This document shows, in pieces, positions 42,655 through 52,052 of a stretch of 64,000 nt of DNA; within the stretch, counting starts at the first letter, position 1, and each line of letters starts with the position of its first letter. This DNA is from Porphyromonadaceae bacterium UBA4262. Lineage in GTDB: Bacteria > Bacteroidota > Bacteroidia > Bacteroidales > Muribaculaceae. The DNA lies in the NCBI GenBank assembly GCA_002396085.1, contig DGWI01000022.1:9282-73281 (forward strand), in the 5' to 3' direction. The translations under genes were made by a program, and so were the position numbers. The notes under the pieces are model-generated. The model was not told the origin of the DNA, made no database searches, and saw only the letters and a list, made by a program, of their open reading frames with translations.

Positions 42655-44642
42655 AATGCCAACTTGTAGGTTTGTGTATGCGTACCTTCGGTCACTGTCA
42701 CAAGATAGATGCCTTGCGTGGGCACGGTAATTGTTCCGGAGCCGTTGGCCGACACTTTGTCGATGAGGGTACCTAGGGCATTGTAGACAGTGATATTGGC
42801 TGGACCATTCAACTGATAGTCGATGCGCATCTTGCTGCCTCTGACAGCGGATGTTGTGTTGGTGATACGGTCAATGCCGCTTTCGGTCACACTGAATGTG
42901 CTAGTGGCAAACAGGCTGCCACGGTTGCCGTTGTCGATGGCCTGCACGCCCCACTCATAGTTGCCCTTGTCCAGGTGCATCTGATAACTCCGGGTCTGCA
43001 GAGCTGCGTTCAGAGCACTCACCTTGAGAAATCCAGTTAAGGGGTTGGCAGGTACAAGCATCATGCACTCGTTGGTTGTCAGGTTCTTGACATAGATGTT
43101 GTAGCGCAGTGCTGTGGCGGGCGTGAAGTCGTCACTGCCGGGTTGCCAGGCAAACTCAACCATACCCGTGGGGTTGTTTGCGTTGACAATCAAGCCTGTG
43201 GGTACACCAGGGTTGGCATTGGCAGGAATTCCCTTCGTGTCGCTGTCGTTGTGATACAACTCCGTGAGGCAACCATTGCCGCATCCACCGTTAGACCAAC
43301 CGAGGTACCAGGCATCCAAGTAGCCATCGTTGTCATAGTCAATCAGGTGATGTGTGCCATGTGTAACGCGGCTGAAGCTGCCCAGTTTGCCGAATGGGTC
43401 GTTGTAGAAAGCACCATAGACGGCAAAATTGAAATCGCCATTGTTGATATAGAGCCAGGTGGTGTGGTCATGGCTGCGACCATGACCACCCACCAAGATG
43501 TCGGTCAGACCGTCCTGGTTGACATCGCCAAATGCCAACTGGCCACCATCAATACCCTCAAATGTGTCGTTGGTGTCGATGGCTGTGAATGTGCGGTCGC
43601 CATTGTTCTTGCAGATATAGAAATATTTACCGCCCGTGTCTACATAGATGCCGGTTAGTACCAGGTCGAGCAAGCCATCGTTGTCCAAGTCGGCCACCGA
43701 ACTCGAGGCGTTGGTCAGGGCCCATACGGGCAGAGGAGCGCCCTGTGTGAATGTGCCGTCACCATTGTTCCAGTAGATAAATCCCTCACTGTTGTGGGTC
43801 ACGCTGTATCCTGTTGTGAAAAGGTCGACCCATCCGTCGTTGTCTAGGTCACAAAACACGGCACTGCCGTCGGTCAGGCCATTGAAGGCCTTGTCGTCGA
43901 CCAGTGGTGTGGGCACATATTCAAACCGTTCACCCTTGATGTTTCGATACAGATACACGGCCCGCAAGGCATCTTCGGGATGGTCTTTGGTCAGGCGGTT
44001 GACATCATCAAAGCCGGTCATGACAATGTCGACATAGCCGTCGTGGTCATAGTCGGCAGCCGAGATCCAGTTGTGTCCCTTGCCACCCGTGTGTCCGTTG
44101 AAGATGGGGCGCAAACCCGACTCGGTCACCTCCTCAAATGTCCCATCGCCATTGCCCAGACACAGGTGCGCTTTGATTTGGTCGGCATTGTCACCGTTGT
44201 CATTCCAACCATAGTACCAGTTGGACAAGCCTGAGATGATCATGTCCAGATTACCATCGTTGTTGACATCGGCCCAGACAGGGCATGAAAATGCTGTTGA
44301 TGGGATGGGCGAGCGCAAGATGCGTGTGAATCCTCCCTGCCCGTTGTTGTGATACAGGTTGCCAAACACCGTGTTGTCCGACAGGTGCGTGTTGCGGTCG
44401 CTGTAGAAAACGTCCAGGTTGCCATCGTTGTCATAGTCTCCCCAGGCAGCCCCGGTGTAGGTGGCGTGGTAGAATTCGCCTGCCGGGCGGTTGCCTTGGT
44501 TGCCCTGATTGGTGACGGGTGCGGCAACTTTGCTAAACTTGACATTGTCGGCAATGGGTGCCGTCTGTGCTGTGATGCCTATCGAACATGTCGCTGCCGC
44601 GAGTAGAAAAACAGTTATTTTTTTCATCTTGCTTTGTTTCAT
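42651..44642 (-). CDS. FG-GAP/VCBS beta-propeller protein with fibronectin-III domain and sorting tail
   Basis: This 663-aa protein has a signal peptide (about 25 residues; the ATG 15 nt downstream, MKKITVFLL, is an alternative start). Seven or more FG-GAP/VCBS repeats with calcium-loop words DYDNDGNLD, DVNNDGNLD, DYDHDGYVD, DLDNDGWVD, DLDNDGLLD, DVNQDGLTD and DYDNDGYLD make an integrin-like propeller (about 35-470). A fibronectin-III-like domain (about 485-585) and a sorting tail (about 595-663, YNALGTLIDKV...GIYLVTVTEG...YKLAL) follow. It is very similar in order and wording to the C-terminal half of the GH2 fusion at 59295-63542. It probably binds glycan at the cell surface. It is the first gene of its operon. 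Confidence 0.88.
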   Translation of the reverse strand: MKQSKMKKITVFLLAAATCSIGITAQTAPIADNVKFSKVAAPVTNQGNQGNRPAGEFYHATYTGAAWGDYDNDGNLDVFYSDRNTHLSDNTVFGNLYHNNGQGGFTRILRSPIPSTAFSCPVWADVNNDGNLDMIISGLSNWYYGWNDNGDNADQIKAHLCLGNGDGTFEEVTESGLRPIFNGHTGGKGHNWISAADYDHDGYVDIVMTGFDDVNRLTKDHPEDALRAVYLYRNIKGERFEYVPTPLVDDKAFNGLTDGSAVFCDLDNDGWVDLFTTGYSVTHNSEGFIYWNNGDGTFTQGAPLPVWALTNASSSVADLDNDGLLDLVLTGIYVDTGGKYFYICKNNGDRTFTAIDTNDTFEGIDGGQLAFGDVNQDGLTDILVGGHGRSHDHTTWLYINNGDFNFAVYGAFYNDPFGKLGSFSRVTHGTHHLIDYDNDGYLDAWYLGWSNGGCGNGCLTELYHNDSDTKGIPANANPGVPTGLIVNANNPTGMVEFAWQPGSDDFTPATALRYNIYVKNLTTNECMMLVPANPLTGFLKVSALNAALQTRSYQMHLDKGNYEWGVQAIDNGNRGSLFATSTFSVTESGIDRITNTTSAVRGSKMRIDYQLNGPANITVYNALGTLIDKVSANGSGTITVPTQGIYLVTVTEGTHTQTYKLAL

Positions 44643-44664
44643 TGATCTGTCTGATTTGATGTTG

Positions 44665-44720
44665 CAAAATTACAACCGTCAGATGGCTCTGAATAACTAT
44701 ATTGTCGCAAATTATGGCAC
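44665..44720 (-). promoter_or_regulatory. Promoter C': degenerate regulon motif plus -7 box for the FG-GAP operon
   Basis: The minus strand has TAATTTTG from 44672 to 44665. At exactly the 34-nt spacing it has TGCCATAATTTG, which matches 9 of the 12 core bases of the motif (TGCTATTTTTTG). The motif lies beside the end of the GH43 gene. Confidence 0.5.
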
Positions 44721-44721
44721 T

Positions 44722-45807
44722 TTAGTGCGAAGTGAAGTCGCTTACTATTGTCTGTGGTGTCCACACATTGCGCCAGGGTATGGAGGGTTGGTCGTTGTCA
44801 AAGTCAAAGGGGAGCCAGATGTAACGTGATGTAATGAGGTCGCGCTTGTTCCAGCGGTCAAACATCATGACATATTGGTCGGTGCCCACAACGGGGAGAA
44901 CAAATGTGCTCTGGCCATAGAAGGTCTTGTCGGCATCAATTCCACGGCAAGGGTTGCCCAGCGAGGTGTAGGGACCCATCACCTGGTCGGCAACAGCAAG
45001 GTCGGCTTCGTTGGGATCCCAACCCGTGCATCCCGATGTCACTAGATAGTATTTGCCTTGGCGCTTGAAAATCGCTGGAGCCTCACGGAATCCGTTGGGA
45101 AAGTTGCGGGTATAGGATGACGTGGGCTTCAGGTAGTCGGCCGACAGTTGTGTAATGTGCAGGGTGGCATTGTCTTCAGACGAGTAGAATAGATAGGCCT
45201 GTCCATCATCGTCTTTAAATAAAGTTAGATCACGGCATATTTGGCCATTGGGGCGAAGAGCCTCAATGAAGCGGAATTTGCCTGTGGGTGAGTCACTCAC
45301 GGCAACACCGGCCATAGCCTTGGCATAGTTGTGGTTGTCAATGTGCATCCACATCACAAATTGGCGTGTCTGCTCGTTGTAGACAACCTTGGGGCGCTCG
45401 ATGACCATGGTGGGGTGTATGTCACTGTGCGTGTCCAGAGTGTCAGGTTCAAGCACGACACCCTCAAAGGTCCAGTTGCACAGGTCGCGTGACGAGTAGC
45501 ACGACACACCGCCAGCCTCGGTGCGGTAGCAGTCCCATCCCACGCCAGGCGAGCGGTAGGTGAAATTGCCCTTGTACTCACCATACCAATAATAGACTCC
45601 GTCGTGATACAACACGCCGCCGCCGTGAGCATTGATGGGATTATTGTCGGTGTCGACCCATTCCAGTCCAGGTGTGATGATGGTGCTTGCTCCAGCCATC
45701 GTAGCCGTTGCCCAGACGATAAGTGTCGCAATGCATTTGTTTAAATCGCTGATACTCATATATTGTGATTTTAACCTTTTCTTGTGTCTATTGAACATGA
45801 TGTTCAT
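44722..45807 (-). CDS. GH43-family glycosidase (possible exo-beta-1,3-galactanase group)
   Basis: This 361-aa protein has a five-bladed GH43 propeller with WVDTDNNPINAHGGGVLYHDGVYYWYGE near the start, VIERPKVVYNEQTRQFVMWMH in the middle and GFREAPAIFKRQGKYYLVTSG with the probable acid Glu. The INAHGGG start is typical of the GH43 branch that includes exo-beta-1,3-galactanases; this is a family-level guess. ATG 45807 overlaps the HTCS stop in ATGA, but ATG 45759 would give a more normal signal peptide (MSISDLNKC...TMAGAS). It is therefore the second gene of the regulator's own transcript. Confidence 0.85.
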   Translation of the reverse strand: MNIMFNRHKKRLKSQYMSISDLNKCIATLIVWATATMAGASTIITPGLEWVDTDNNPINAHGGGVLYHDGVYYWYGEYKGNFTYRSPGVGWDCYRTEAGGVSCYSSRDLCNWTFEGVVLEPDTLDTHSDIHPTMVIERPKVVYNEQTRQFVMWMHIDNHNYAKAMAGVAVSDSPTGKFRFIEALRPNGQICRDLTLFKDDDGQAYLFYSSEDNATLHITQLSADYLKPTSSYTRNFPNGFREAPAIFKRQGKYYLVTSGCTGWDPNEADLAVADQVMGPYTSLGNPCRGIDADKTFYGQSTFVLPVVGTDQYVMMFDRWNKRDLITSRYIWLPFDFDNDQPSIPWRNVWTPQTIVSDFTSH

Positions 45808-48800
45808 GATTGGGTTTCTTCCTCTTCGGGTGCATTCTTGTGCTCCTCGCGCTGTTTGCGCTGTTGTTTCTCAAATTCCTTAGGAGTCATGCCAAATTGT
45901 TTCTGGAACAATTTGATAAAGTAACTTGGTGAGTTGATGCCCACCATATAGCACACCTCTCCCACGCGGTAACTGCCCTCGGCAATCAATTCTGATGCCT
46001 TCTTGAGACGCACCATCTTGATGAAGTCGGTGGGCGACGAGTCGCTGATGGCTTTGATCTTGCGATGCAGGCTCGATCGGCTCATGCACACCAGTTCGGC
46101 CAGCATCTCCACGCCGAAGTTGGTGTCATCGATATTCTCCTCAATGACTTGGACAATCTTGTCCATCAATTTCTCATCGGCTTTGCTCATGCCCAGTGTC
46201 TGTGTGGGTACAAAGGGCTTGCGCATGAATGCGTCCATGCCGCGTCGGCGGTTCTCAAAGATGCTGGTGATCTGTGCTACCAGATACTTGAATGCAAATG
46301 GCTTCTCAATGTAGGCGTCTGCACCCATCTTCAGCCCTTGCACCTTGCTGTCCAGGTCGTTCTTGGCTGTGAGCAGGATGACGGGGATGTGACTCAGTTC
46401 GATATCCTCCTTGATGCGCTGGCACAGTTCCAGACCATCCATCTCGGGCATCATGATGTCGCTCAGCACCAGGTCTATATTCTTCTCGTGGAGCACATTG
46501 AGTGCCTCTTTGCCGTTGAGTGCTGTCTCGACGGCATAGGTCTGACGCAACTTGTCGGCGACAAAGTGCAGCATCTCCTCGTTGTCCTCGACCAGCAGGA
46601 TGACTGCCGACTGCAGGCTCTCGGGCACCAAGTCGTCATCCTCGGTGAGCACCTGTTCGCCTTGGGGAGCCGTCAGGCTCTCTTCGTCCTTGGACTGAGG
46701 CTTGAGAGTGAGCACAAAGCGGTTCATGCCGTCGATTTCGGTGTAATTGAGCGACCCGTGCAGCATTTCGGCCATTGAGCGAGCCAAGTATAGTCCGATT
46801 CCCGAACTTGATGATGCGTTGGCATTTTTCTGCAATTGGTAGAACGGGTCGTAGATTTTGGCACGCGCCTCCTCGGGGATGATGGCACCATCGTTGTCCA
46901 TGAACATGGTCACCCGCTTGTCGTCGCCCTGCAGCGTGATGTTGATGTTCTGCACGCTGTATTTCACAGCGTTGGAGAACAGATTGTTCAGCACCTTGAT
47001 GAGCGCATTGCGGTCGGCACTGACATGGATGTCGTTCTCAGGCAGGTTGAGTGTAATCTCGCGCTGTGATGCAGCAGGCATCTCGGCAAACTTTCTGACC
47101 CACTCACGCAACAGGCTGGATAGGTTGACGTTGACAAAGTGCATCTCCATCTTGTTGCTGTCCATCTTGCGGAAGTCCAGCAACTGGTTGATGAGGTTCA
47201 TCAGGTCGCTGGTGTTGCGGCGCATCGTGGTCAGGTTGCGCCTGATTTCCTTGTCGGCAATGTCCATTTCCACCAGGTTCTCGAGTGGACCATTGATGAG
47301 AGTGAGCGGTGTGCGTATCTCGTGGGCAATGCTCGTGAAGAAATCTATCTTGTTCTGATACAATTCTTTCTCTTTCTCGGCCTCAAACAGACGCTGTGCC
47401 TCTTGAGCCTTCGACAACTCGCGGCGTTTGTACAGGTTGAAGACCCACCAGACTAACCCCGAAATAAGTGCCAGATAAGCCAGATATGCCCAGATGGTCT
47501 TCCACCAGGGTGGAAGCACCACAATCTCAATTGAGGCCTCATGCTCGCTCCACACGCCATCGCTGTTTGCGCCCTTGACATGGAACACATAGTGGCCAGG
47601 GCTGAGGTTGGCATAGGACACACTTTGATTGGTCTCGGTGTAGACCCAGTCCTTGTCCACGCCTTCCATTTTGTAGGCATATTGGTTGGCCGAGGGCATG
47701 ACATAACTCAGTGCTGCAAACTCAAAGGCTATACTCGACTGGTCATGGCGCAGCGTGATGCGCTTGGTGTCAAGGATGCTCTGGGTCAGCGGTGAGTCTT
47801 CTTGACCAGGGAATACCTCGCTGTTGTTAATCATGAATCGCGTGATATAGACTGGTGGGGCATATTGGTTCTTATTAATATAATAAGGATTGAACGAAAT
47901 GAGTCCTTCACTACTGCCGAAGTAGAAGATACCCTCGCGTGTGCTCAAGGCCGACTTGTAGTTGAACTGGTTGCCAGGCAGGCCATGAGCCGTGGTGAAC
48001 ACCTGGCATTTGCCGGTGGTGGGGTCTAGTTTAACCAAGCCGTTGTTGGTACCGAACCACAGGAGCCCGTTCTTGTCTTCTAGTATCTTATACCCTGTGT
48101 CATCGGGCAGCCCTTGCTCAATGCTGAATGTGGTGAATGTCTCGTTTTGCTTGTTAAAGCGGCACACGCCACCACGGTCGGTTGAGAACCACAACTCGCC
48201 GCGGCTAGTCTCGATGACATTGCTCACCGAGTTGCTGCTCATCGACGTGGTGTCGCCCTCGTGGTGCATGAAGTGCTTGACCGCGCCAGTCTTGGGATTG
48301 TAGCGATACACACCCTTGCCCATAGTCACAACCCAGATGTTGTGGTCGCTGTCCTCCATCAGGTCAAAGATGTAGTTAAACCCGAACTGATCCATGCGGG
48401 TGAATGTGAATGAACCCGGTTGTGCGACATACACGCCCCAACCGTTGCCCAGCCACGCGCGCCCCTCACTGTCATGGCACAGGGCATAGATGCTGGCGTC
48501 ATTCAGACCCAGCGCATCGGCAGTGTAGTGCCGCACACCACGACCCGACTGGCCGATGACGTCAAGACCTTGCTTGAAATATCCCACCCAAATCTGTCCG
48601 TTCATCGACATGAGCGACAGCGTGTTTTCGCTCGACAAGATGCCCTTGCCCAATGCGGCGAACTGCCCGCTGTGAGGGTTAAAGATATTGATGCCCGCGT
48701 CCTCGGTGCCTATCCAGATGTTGCCCTGCTCGTCCTCGGCCATCTCGCGGATGCGCTTGCTCGTGATCGTGTTGGGTTTGGTCAACGGCACATAGCGCAT

Positions 48801-49829
48801 GAAGGCCATTCCCTTCAGCGGCAAATAGTTGACACCACCCAAGTTTGTACCAACCCAGATGCCGCCTTCACGATCCTTGTAGATGCGGCCTATCTGGTTG
48901 TCGCTCAACGAGTAGGTGCACATGGCATCGTGCTCGATGTGCTGGATGTCATTCAAGTGCTCATCGATGATATACACACCGCGCTGTGTACCCACCCACA
49001 GCACATCGTCATAGCACTGGACATCGCGGATGATGGAATAGTGCACTTGTGGTGCGTTGAAGTCGACCACCGCATTGCGCCGTTTGTTCAGCCGTCGCAG
49101 TTTGCCATCGTGCACGCCCAGTACCAAGTCGTCACCATAGTCGCACATGGTGTAGATGTTCTCGCCGGTTAGTGTTTGCCCATCGTTGTTGCCCAGATAC
49201 TGCTTGAATCGGTTTTGTGTCTTGTCGAATTGGTACACGCCGTTGCCGTTGGTGCCCACCCACACACGGTCGTTGATATCGATGCACAGGCATTGTGGGC
49301 CGCCATAGTCGGGATGATTGGGATTGCCGAAGGTGTATAGTGTCAGCGGCTTGCCCTCGTTGTATCGGAACACACCTTGGTTGGGCACCACTATCCAGAT
49401 GTTGCCCTCGGCATCGTTGTCGATGGCTGCCACCCAGTCAACCATCTGCACACCTGATGCGGTCTTGTTGTCGAGAAACTTGAAGTGCTCGCTTGTAGGG
49501 TCAAAGACAAACACGCCCTTGTCAGTGCCCACCCACAGGTGGCTGTTGCTGTCCTCGTAGAGCGATGAAACGTTGTTGTTGCGCTTGCCTGCTTGGGTGT
49601 CTACGCAGTCAAAGACCCTTATTGTATGACCATCATAGCGGTTCAGGCGGTTGCGTGTGCCGAACCACATGAAGCCGCGACTATCTTGCAGAATGGCCTT
49701 GATGTCGGTCTGCGACAGGCCGTCAGGCTTGCTGATGTTGCGGAAGTAGTATTTATAGGGGTAGTTTTGCGCCCCAGCCAGCAAGCCCAGGCACAAAATC
49801 ATCAGCCATATTATGTTTGTTCGCTTCAT
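45804..49829 (-). CDS. Hybrid two-component system sensor-regulator (HTCS)
   Basis: This 1341-aa protein joins a sensor kinase and a regulator. A signal peptide is followed by about a dozen two-component-regulator propeller repeats (about 25-680, words such as GFMWFGTRNRLNRYDG and NIWIGTEDAGINIFNP) and a Y_Y_Y domain (about 690-765). A membrane helix lies at about 774-796. The histidine kinase domain has His836 in AHEIRTPLTLINGP, and the ATPase has DNGDGAI-like and SSSGIGLYLARSMAE boxes. The receiver domain has Asp1124 in VLSDIMMPEMDG. An AraC-type DNA-binding domain (about 1225-1325) ends the protein. HTCS proteins sense oligosaccharides in the periplasm and switch on glycan loci. Its own promoter carries the shared motif, so it is the natural candidate regulator. 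Confidence 0.96.
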   Translation of the reverse strand: MKRTNIIWLMILCLGLLAGAQNYPYKYYFRNISKPDGLSQTDIKAILQDSRGFMWFGTRNRLNRYDGHTIRVFDCVDTQAGKRNNNVSSLYEDSNSHLWVGTDKGVFVFDPTSEHFKFLDNKTASGVQMVDWVAAIDNDAEGNIWIVVPNQGVFRYNEGKPLTLYTFGNPNHPDYGGPQCLCIDINDRVWVGTNGNGVYQFDKTQNRFKQYLGNNDGQTLTGENIYTMCDYGDDLVLGVHDGKLRRLNKRRNAVVDFNAPQVHYSIIRDVQCYDDVLWVGTQRGVYIIDEHLNDIQHIEHDAMCTYSLSDNQIGRIYKDREGGIWVGTNLGGVNYLPLKGMAFMRYVPLTKPNTITSKRIREMAEDEQGNIWIGTEDAGINIFNPHSGQFAALGKGILSSENTLSLMSMNGQIWVGYFKQGLDVIGQSGRGVRHYTADALGLNDASIYALCHDSEGRAWLGNGWGVYVAQPGSFTFTRMDQFGFNYIFDLMEDSDHNIWVVTMGKGVYRYNPKTGAVKHFMHHEGDTTSMSSNSVSNVIETSRGELWFSTDRGGVCRFNKQNETFTTFSIEQGLPDDTGYKILEDKNGLLWFGTNNGLVKLDPTTGKCQVFTTAHGLPGNQFNYKSALSTREGIFYFGSSEGLISFNPYYINKNQYAPPVYITRFMINNSEVFPGQEDSPLTQSILDTKRITLRHDQSSIAFEFAALSYVMPSANQYAYKMEGVDKDWVYTETNQSVSYANLSPGHYVFHVKGANSDGVWSEHEASIEIVVLPPWWKTIWAYLAYLALISGLVWWVFNLYKRRELSKAQEAQRLFEAEKEKELYQNKIDFFTSIAHEIRTPLTLINGPLENLVEMDIADKEIRRNLTTMRRNTSDLMNLINQLLDFRKMDSNKMEMHFVNVNLSSLLREWVRKFAEMPAASQREITLNLPENDIHVSADRNALIKVLNNLFSNAVKYSVQNINITLQGDDKRVTMFMDNDGAIIPEEARAKIYDPFYQLQKNANASSSSGIGLYLARSMAEMLHGSLNYTEIDGMNRFVLTLKPQSKDEESLTAPQGEQVLTEDDDLVPESLQSAVILLVEDNEEMLHFVADKLRQTYAVETALNGKEALNVLHEKNIDLVLSDIMMPEMDGLELCQRIKEDIELSHIPVILLTAKNDLDSKVQGLKMGADAYIEKPFAFKYLVAQITSIFENRRRGMDAFMRKPFVPTQTLGMSKADEKLMDKIVQVIEENIDDTNFGVEMLAELVCMSRSSLHRKIKAISDSSPTDFIKMVRLKKASELIAEGSYRVGEVCYMVGINSPSYFIKLFQKQFGMTPKEFEKQQRKQREEHKNAPEEEETQS

Positions 49830-49857
49830 AAGATGCTACGAATGAAAAATCTTTCTG

Positions 49858-49903
49858 CAAAAGTAGTACTTATTGTAAATATAGGTGTATCAAAAAATAG
49901 CAA
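49858..49903 (-). promoter_or_regulatory. Promoter C: regulon motif plus -7 box for the HTCS gene
   Basis: On the minus strand TTGCTATTTTTTGA spans 49903 to 49890 and TACTTTTG spans 49865 to 49858, with 24 nt between, 10 nt less than at the other sites. It suggests autoregulation. Confidence 0.7.
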
Positions 49904-49957
49904 TCTTGTAGAAAAATGTTAGATTGACGCTGAATCACAAGACGGTGCAGACGTATG

Positions 49958-50013
49958 TGCTAGTTTTTTGCACTAAATTATTGCCGCTATCAACTAATAA
50001 GGTGTTAACTTTG
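49958..50013 (+). promoter_or_regulatory. Promoter E: variant regulon motif plus -7 box for the GH2-GH92 operon
   Basis: TGCTAGTTTTTTGC spans 49958-49971 (the motif with one inserted G). TAACTTTG spans 50006-50013, with 34 nt between. It is divergent from promoter C within a 216-nt intergenic region. Confidence 0.65.
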
Positions 50014-50045
50014 CACCAACAAAAAATGCTTTTATTTTTCAGCCT

Positions 50046-52052
50046 ATGACGACAACTAAACGACTGATTGTCTTAGTGGCTCTCATCTTCGCCCATGTGG
50101 CGCTAGTGCACGCGCGCACTTCCGTGCGACTCGATGGTCAATGGACATTTGAGCGTGCCGACAAGCCAGGCCAGTGGCAATCAATCACCATCCCGCACAC
50201 CTGGAATGCGCAGGATGGCACTACGCCCGACTATTATCGAGGTGTGGCAACCTATTGCTGCCGCTTTGATGCGCCGGCTAAGGCAAATGTCAGCGATCGC
50301 ACGTTCGTCCGTTTTGAAGGTGTGAGCCAGGATGCCACTGTGTGGCTCAACGGCAAGCGACTGGGACGGCATCAGGGGGCGTTCACTGCTTTCTGCTTCG
50401 AGTTGACACACTTGCTTAAGGCGCATGGCAACGAACTGCGTGTTGAGGTGACCAATGCGCCCGACCCGATGATTGCACCGCTCGAGGGCGACTTCACTAT
50501 CTTCGGTGGGATTTATCGGCCCGTTTCGTTGCTGGTGTTGCCCGTCACCTGTTTCACTCCGCTAGACTATGCTTCATCAGGGGTGTATATTAGTCAAGAT
50601 AAAGTATCTGATAGCCAAGCGCGTCTCACGATCAAAGCCCGGGTGGATAATCGCCAGACCGATGGCGCGGCACTGAGTTTGCGCACCACGGTTATTGACC
50701 CGCATGGGCAACACGTCACCACACAGACCCAAAGTGGTGCTACTGTGTGCAATAAGTTCCTTGAAATCAGTCAACCACTTGCCATTGACCGTCCGATGCT
50801 ATGGAATGGTCTTGACAATCCGCAACGCTACCATTTCTTGTTTGAACTATTGCAACAAGGCCGTGTGGTCGATACATTGCGAGTCGACATGGGGTTACGC
50901 TACTTCACTGTCGACCCCGACAAGGGATTCTTCCTCAATGGGCGTTCCTATCCGCTGCGTGGAGTTAACCGCCACCAGGATCGCCAAGGCATGGGGTGGG
51001 CCATCACTGAGCATGAGCATGACGAGGACATGGCTATCATACAGGAGATTGGGGCCAACTGCATTCGTCTGGCGCACTATCCGCACAGCGACTACTTTTA
51101 TTCGCTGTGCGACCGCGCAGGCATGATGGTGTGGGCCGAGATTCCCTATATCGGCAAGGGTACCCGCTCTGTCGCATTCGATGCTACCACCATGCAGCAA
51201 CTCACCGAGTTGATACGTCAGAACTACAACCACGAGAGCATCTTCTGCTGGAGCCTATTCAACGAGTTGGGTGGCCCGGACCGTCCGCATGAACTGGTCG
51301 ACATGCTCAACGACCTGGCGCACCGCGAGGATGCCACGCGCATGACTGTGGCGGCAGCCAACAACGACGGGCGGCCCGAGAATGACATGACCGACATTAT
51401 GGCCTATAACACTTATCCCGGCTGGTATTGGGCCGACCCGGGAACCATGCGTTGGGCAATTGAGTGGAAGTTGGGCAAAGGGCGTGCCATCGGCATCAGT
51501 GAATATGGTGCGGGGGCCAGTGTCAATCAGCATGACCAGCATGTTTCCAGGGCACCCAAGACCGATGGTCCGTGGCACCCCGAGGAGTGGCAGGCTACCG
51601 TACATGAGGGCACCTATGCGCAGATCGTTGCTCATCCTGCCGTTTGGGGCTCATTTGTCTGGAACATGTTCGACTTTGCCAGTGCAGGGCGGCATGAGGG
51701 TGACACGATGGGCATCAATGATAAGGGACTGGTGACATACGACCGAAAGGTCCGCAAAGATGCCTTCTATTTCTATCAGGCCAACTGGAGCAAGCAACCC
51801 ATGGTCTATATCACCAGCCGTCGCCACACCCATCGCAACGAGCCGCTGACCGACATCAAGGTCTACAGCAACAGCCCGATTGTGTCGCTGACGGTCAATG
51901 GGCAGCCAATGGCGGTCGAGAAGCATGATTTGGGCATCTTTATTGCCCACAATGTCAGTCTTCACTCTGGTGACAACCTGATTACCGCCACCGCTCAGCG
52001 CGATGGAGTCACTGTTACCGACCAATGTACATGGACTCTTAAAACCAAATGA
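50046..52052 (+). CDS. GH2-family beta-galactosidase-like enzyme
   Basis: This 668-aa protein has a signal peptide (about 23 residues). It has the three N-terminal GH2 domains: sugar-binding (about 25-185), Ig-like (190-295) and a TIM barrel (300-590). The acid/base is Glu407 in FCWSLFNELGG and the nucleophile is Glu486 in GISEYGAGAS; GVNRHQDRQGMGWAI is the usual active-site loop. A short C-terminal Ig-like domain remains. Beta-galactosidase activity is the likeliest in this GH2 branch, but beta-glucuronidase or beta-mannosidase cannot be excluded. The last four bases (ATGA) are shared with the GH92 gene. Confidence 0.9.
   Translation: MTTTKRLIVLVALIFAHVALVHARTSVRLDGQWTFERADKPGQWQSITIPHTWNAQDGTTPDYYRGVATYCCRFDAPAKANVSDRTFVRFEGVSQDATVWLNGKRLGRHQGAFTAFCFELTHLLKAHGNELRVEVTNAPDPMIAPLEGDFTIFGGIYRPVSLLVLPVTCFTPLDYASSGVYISQDKVSDSQARLTIKARVDNRQTDGAALSLRTTVIDPHGQHVTTQTQSGATVCNKFLEISQPLAIDRPMLWNGLDNPQRYHFLFELLQQGRVVDTLRVDMGLRYFTVDPDKGFFLNGRSYPLRGVNRHQDRQGMGWAITEHEHDEDMAIIQEIGANCIRLAHYPHSDYFYSLCDRAGMMVWAEIPYIGKGTRSVAFDATTMQQLTELIRQNYNHESIFCWSLFNELGGPDRPHELVDMLNDLAHREDATRMTVAAANNDGRPENDMTDIMAYNTYPGWYWADPGTMRWAIEWKLGKGRAIGISEYGAGASVNQHDQHVSRAPKTDGPWHPEEWQATVHEGTYAQIVAHPAVWGSFVWNMFDFASAGRHEGDTMGINDKGLVTYDRKVRKDAFYFYQANWSKQPMVYITSRRHTHRNEPLTDIKVYSNSPIVSLTVNGQPMAVEKHDLGIFIAHNVSLHSGDNLITATAQRDGVTVTDQCTWTLKTK

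Noticed and set aside
42800..44560. The FG-GAP repeats as a phage or integrin-like adhesin of foreign origin.
   Set aside because: Codon use, operon overlap, sorting tail and the fused copy at 59295-63542 show that it belongs to the glycan system.
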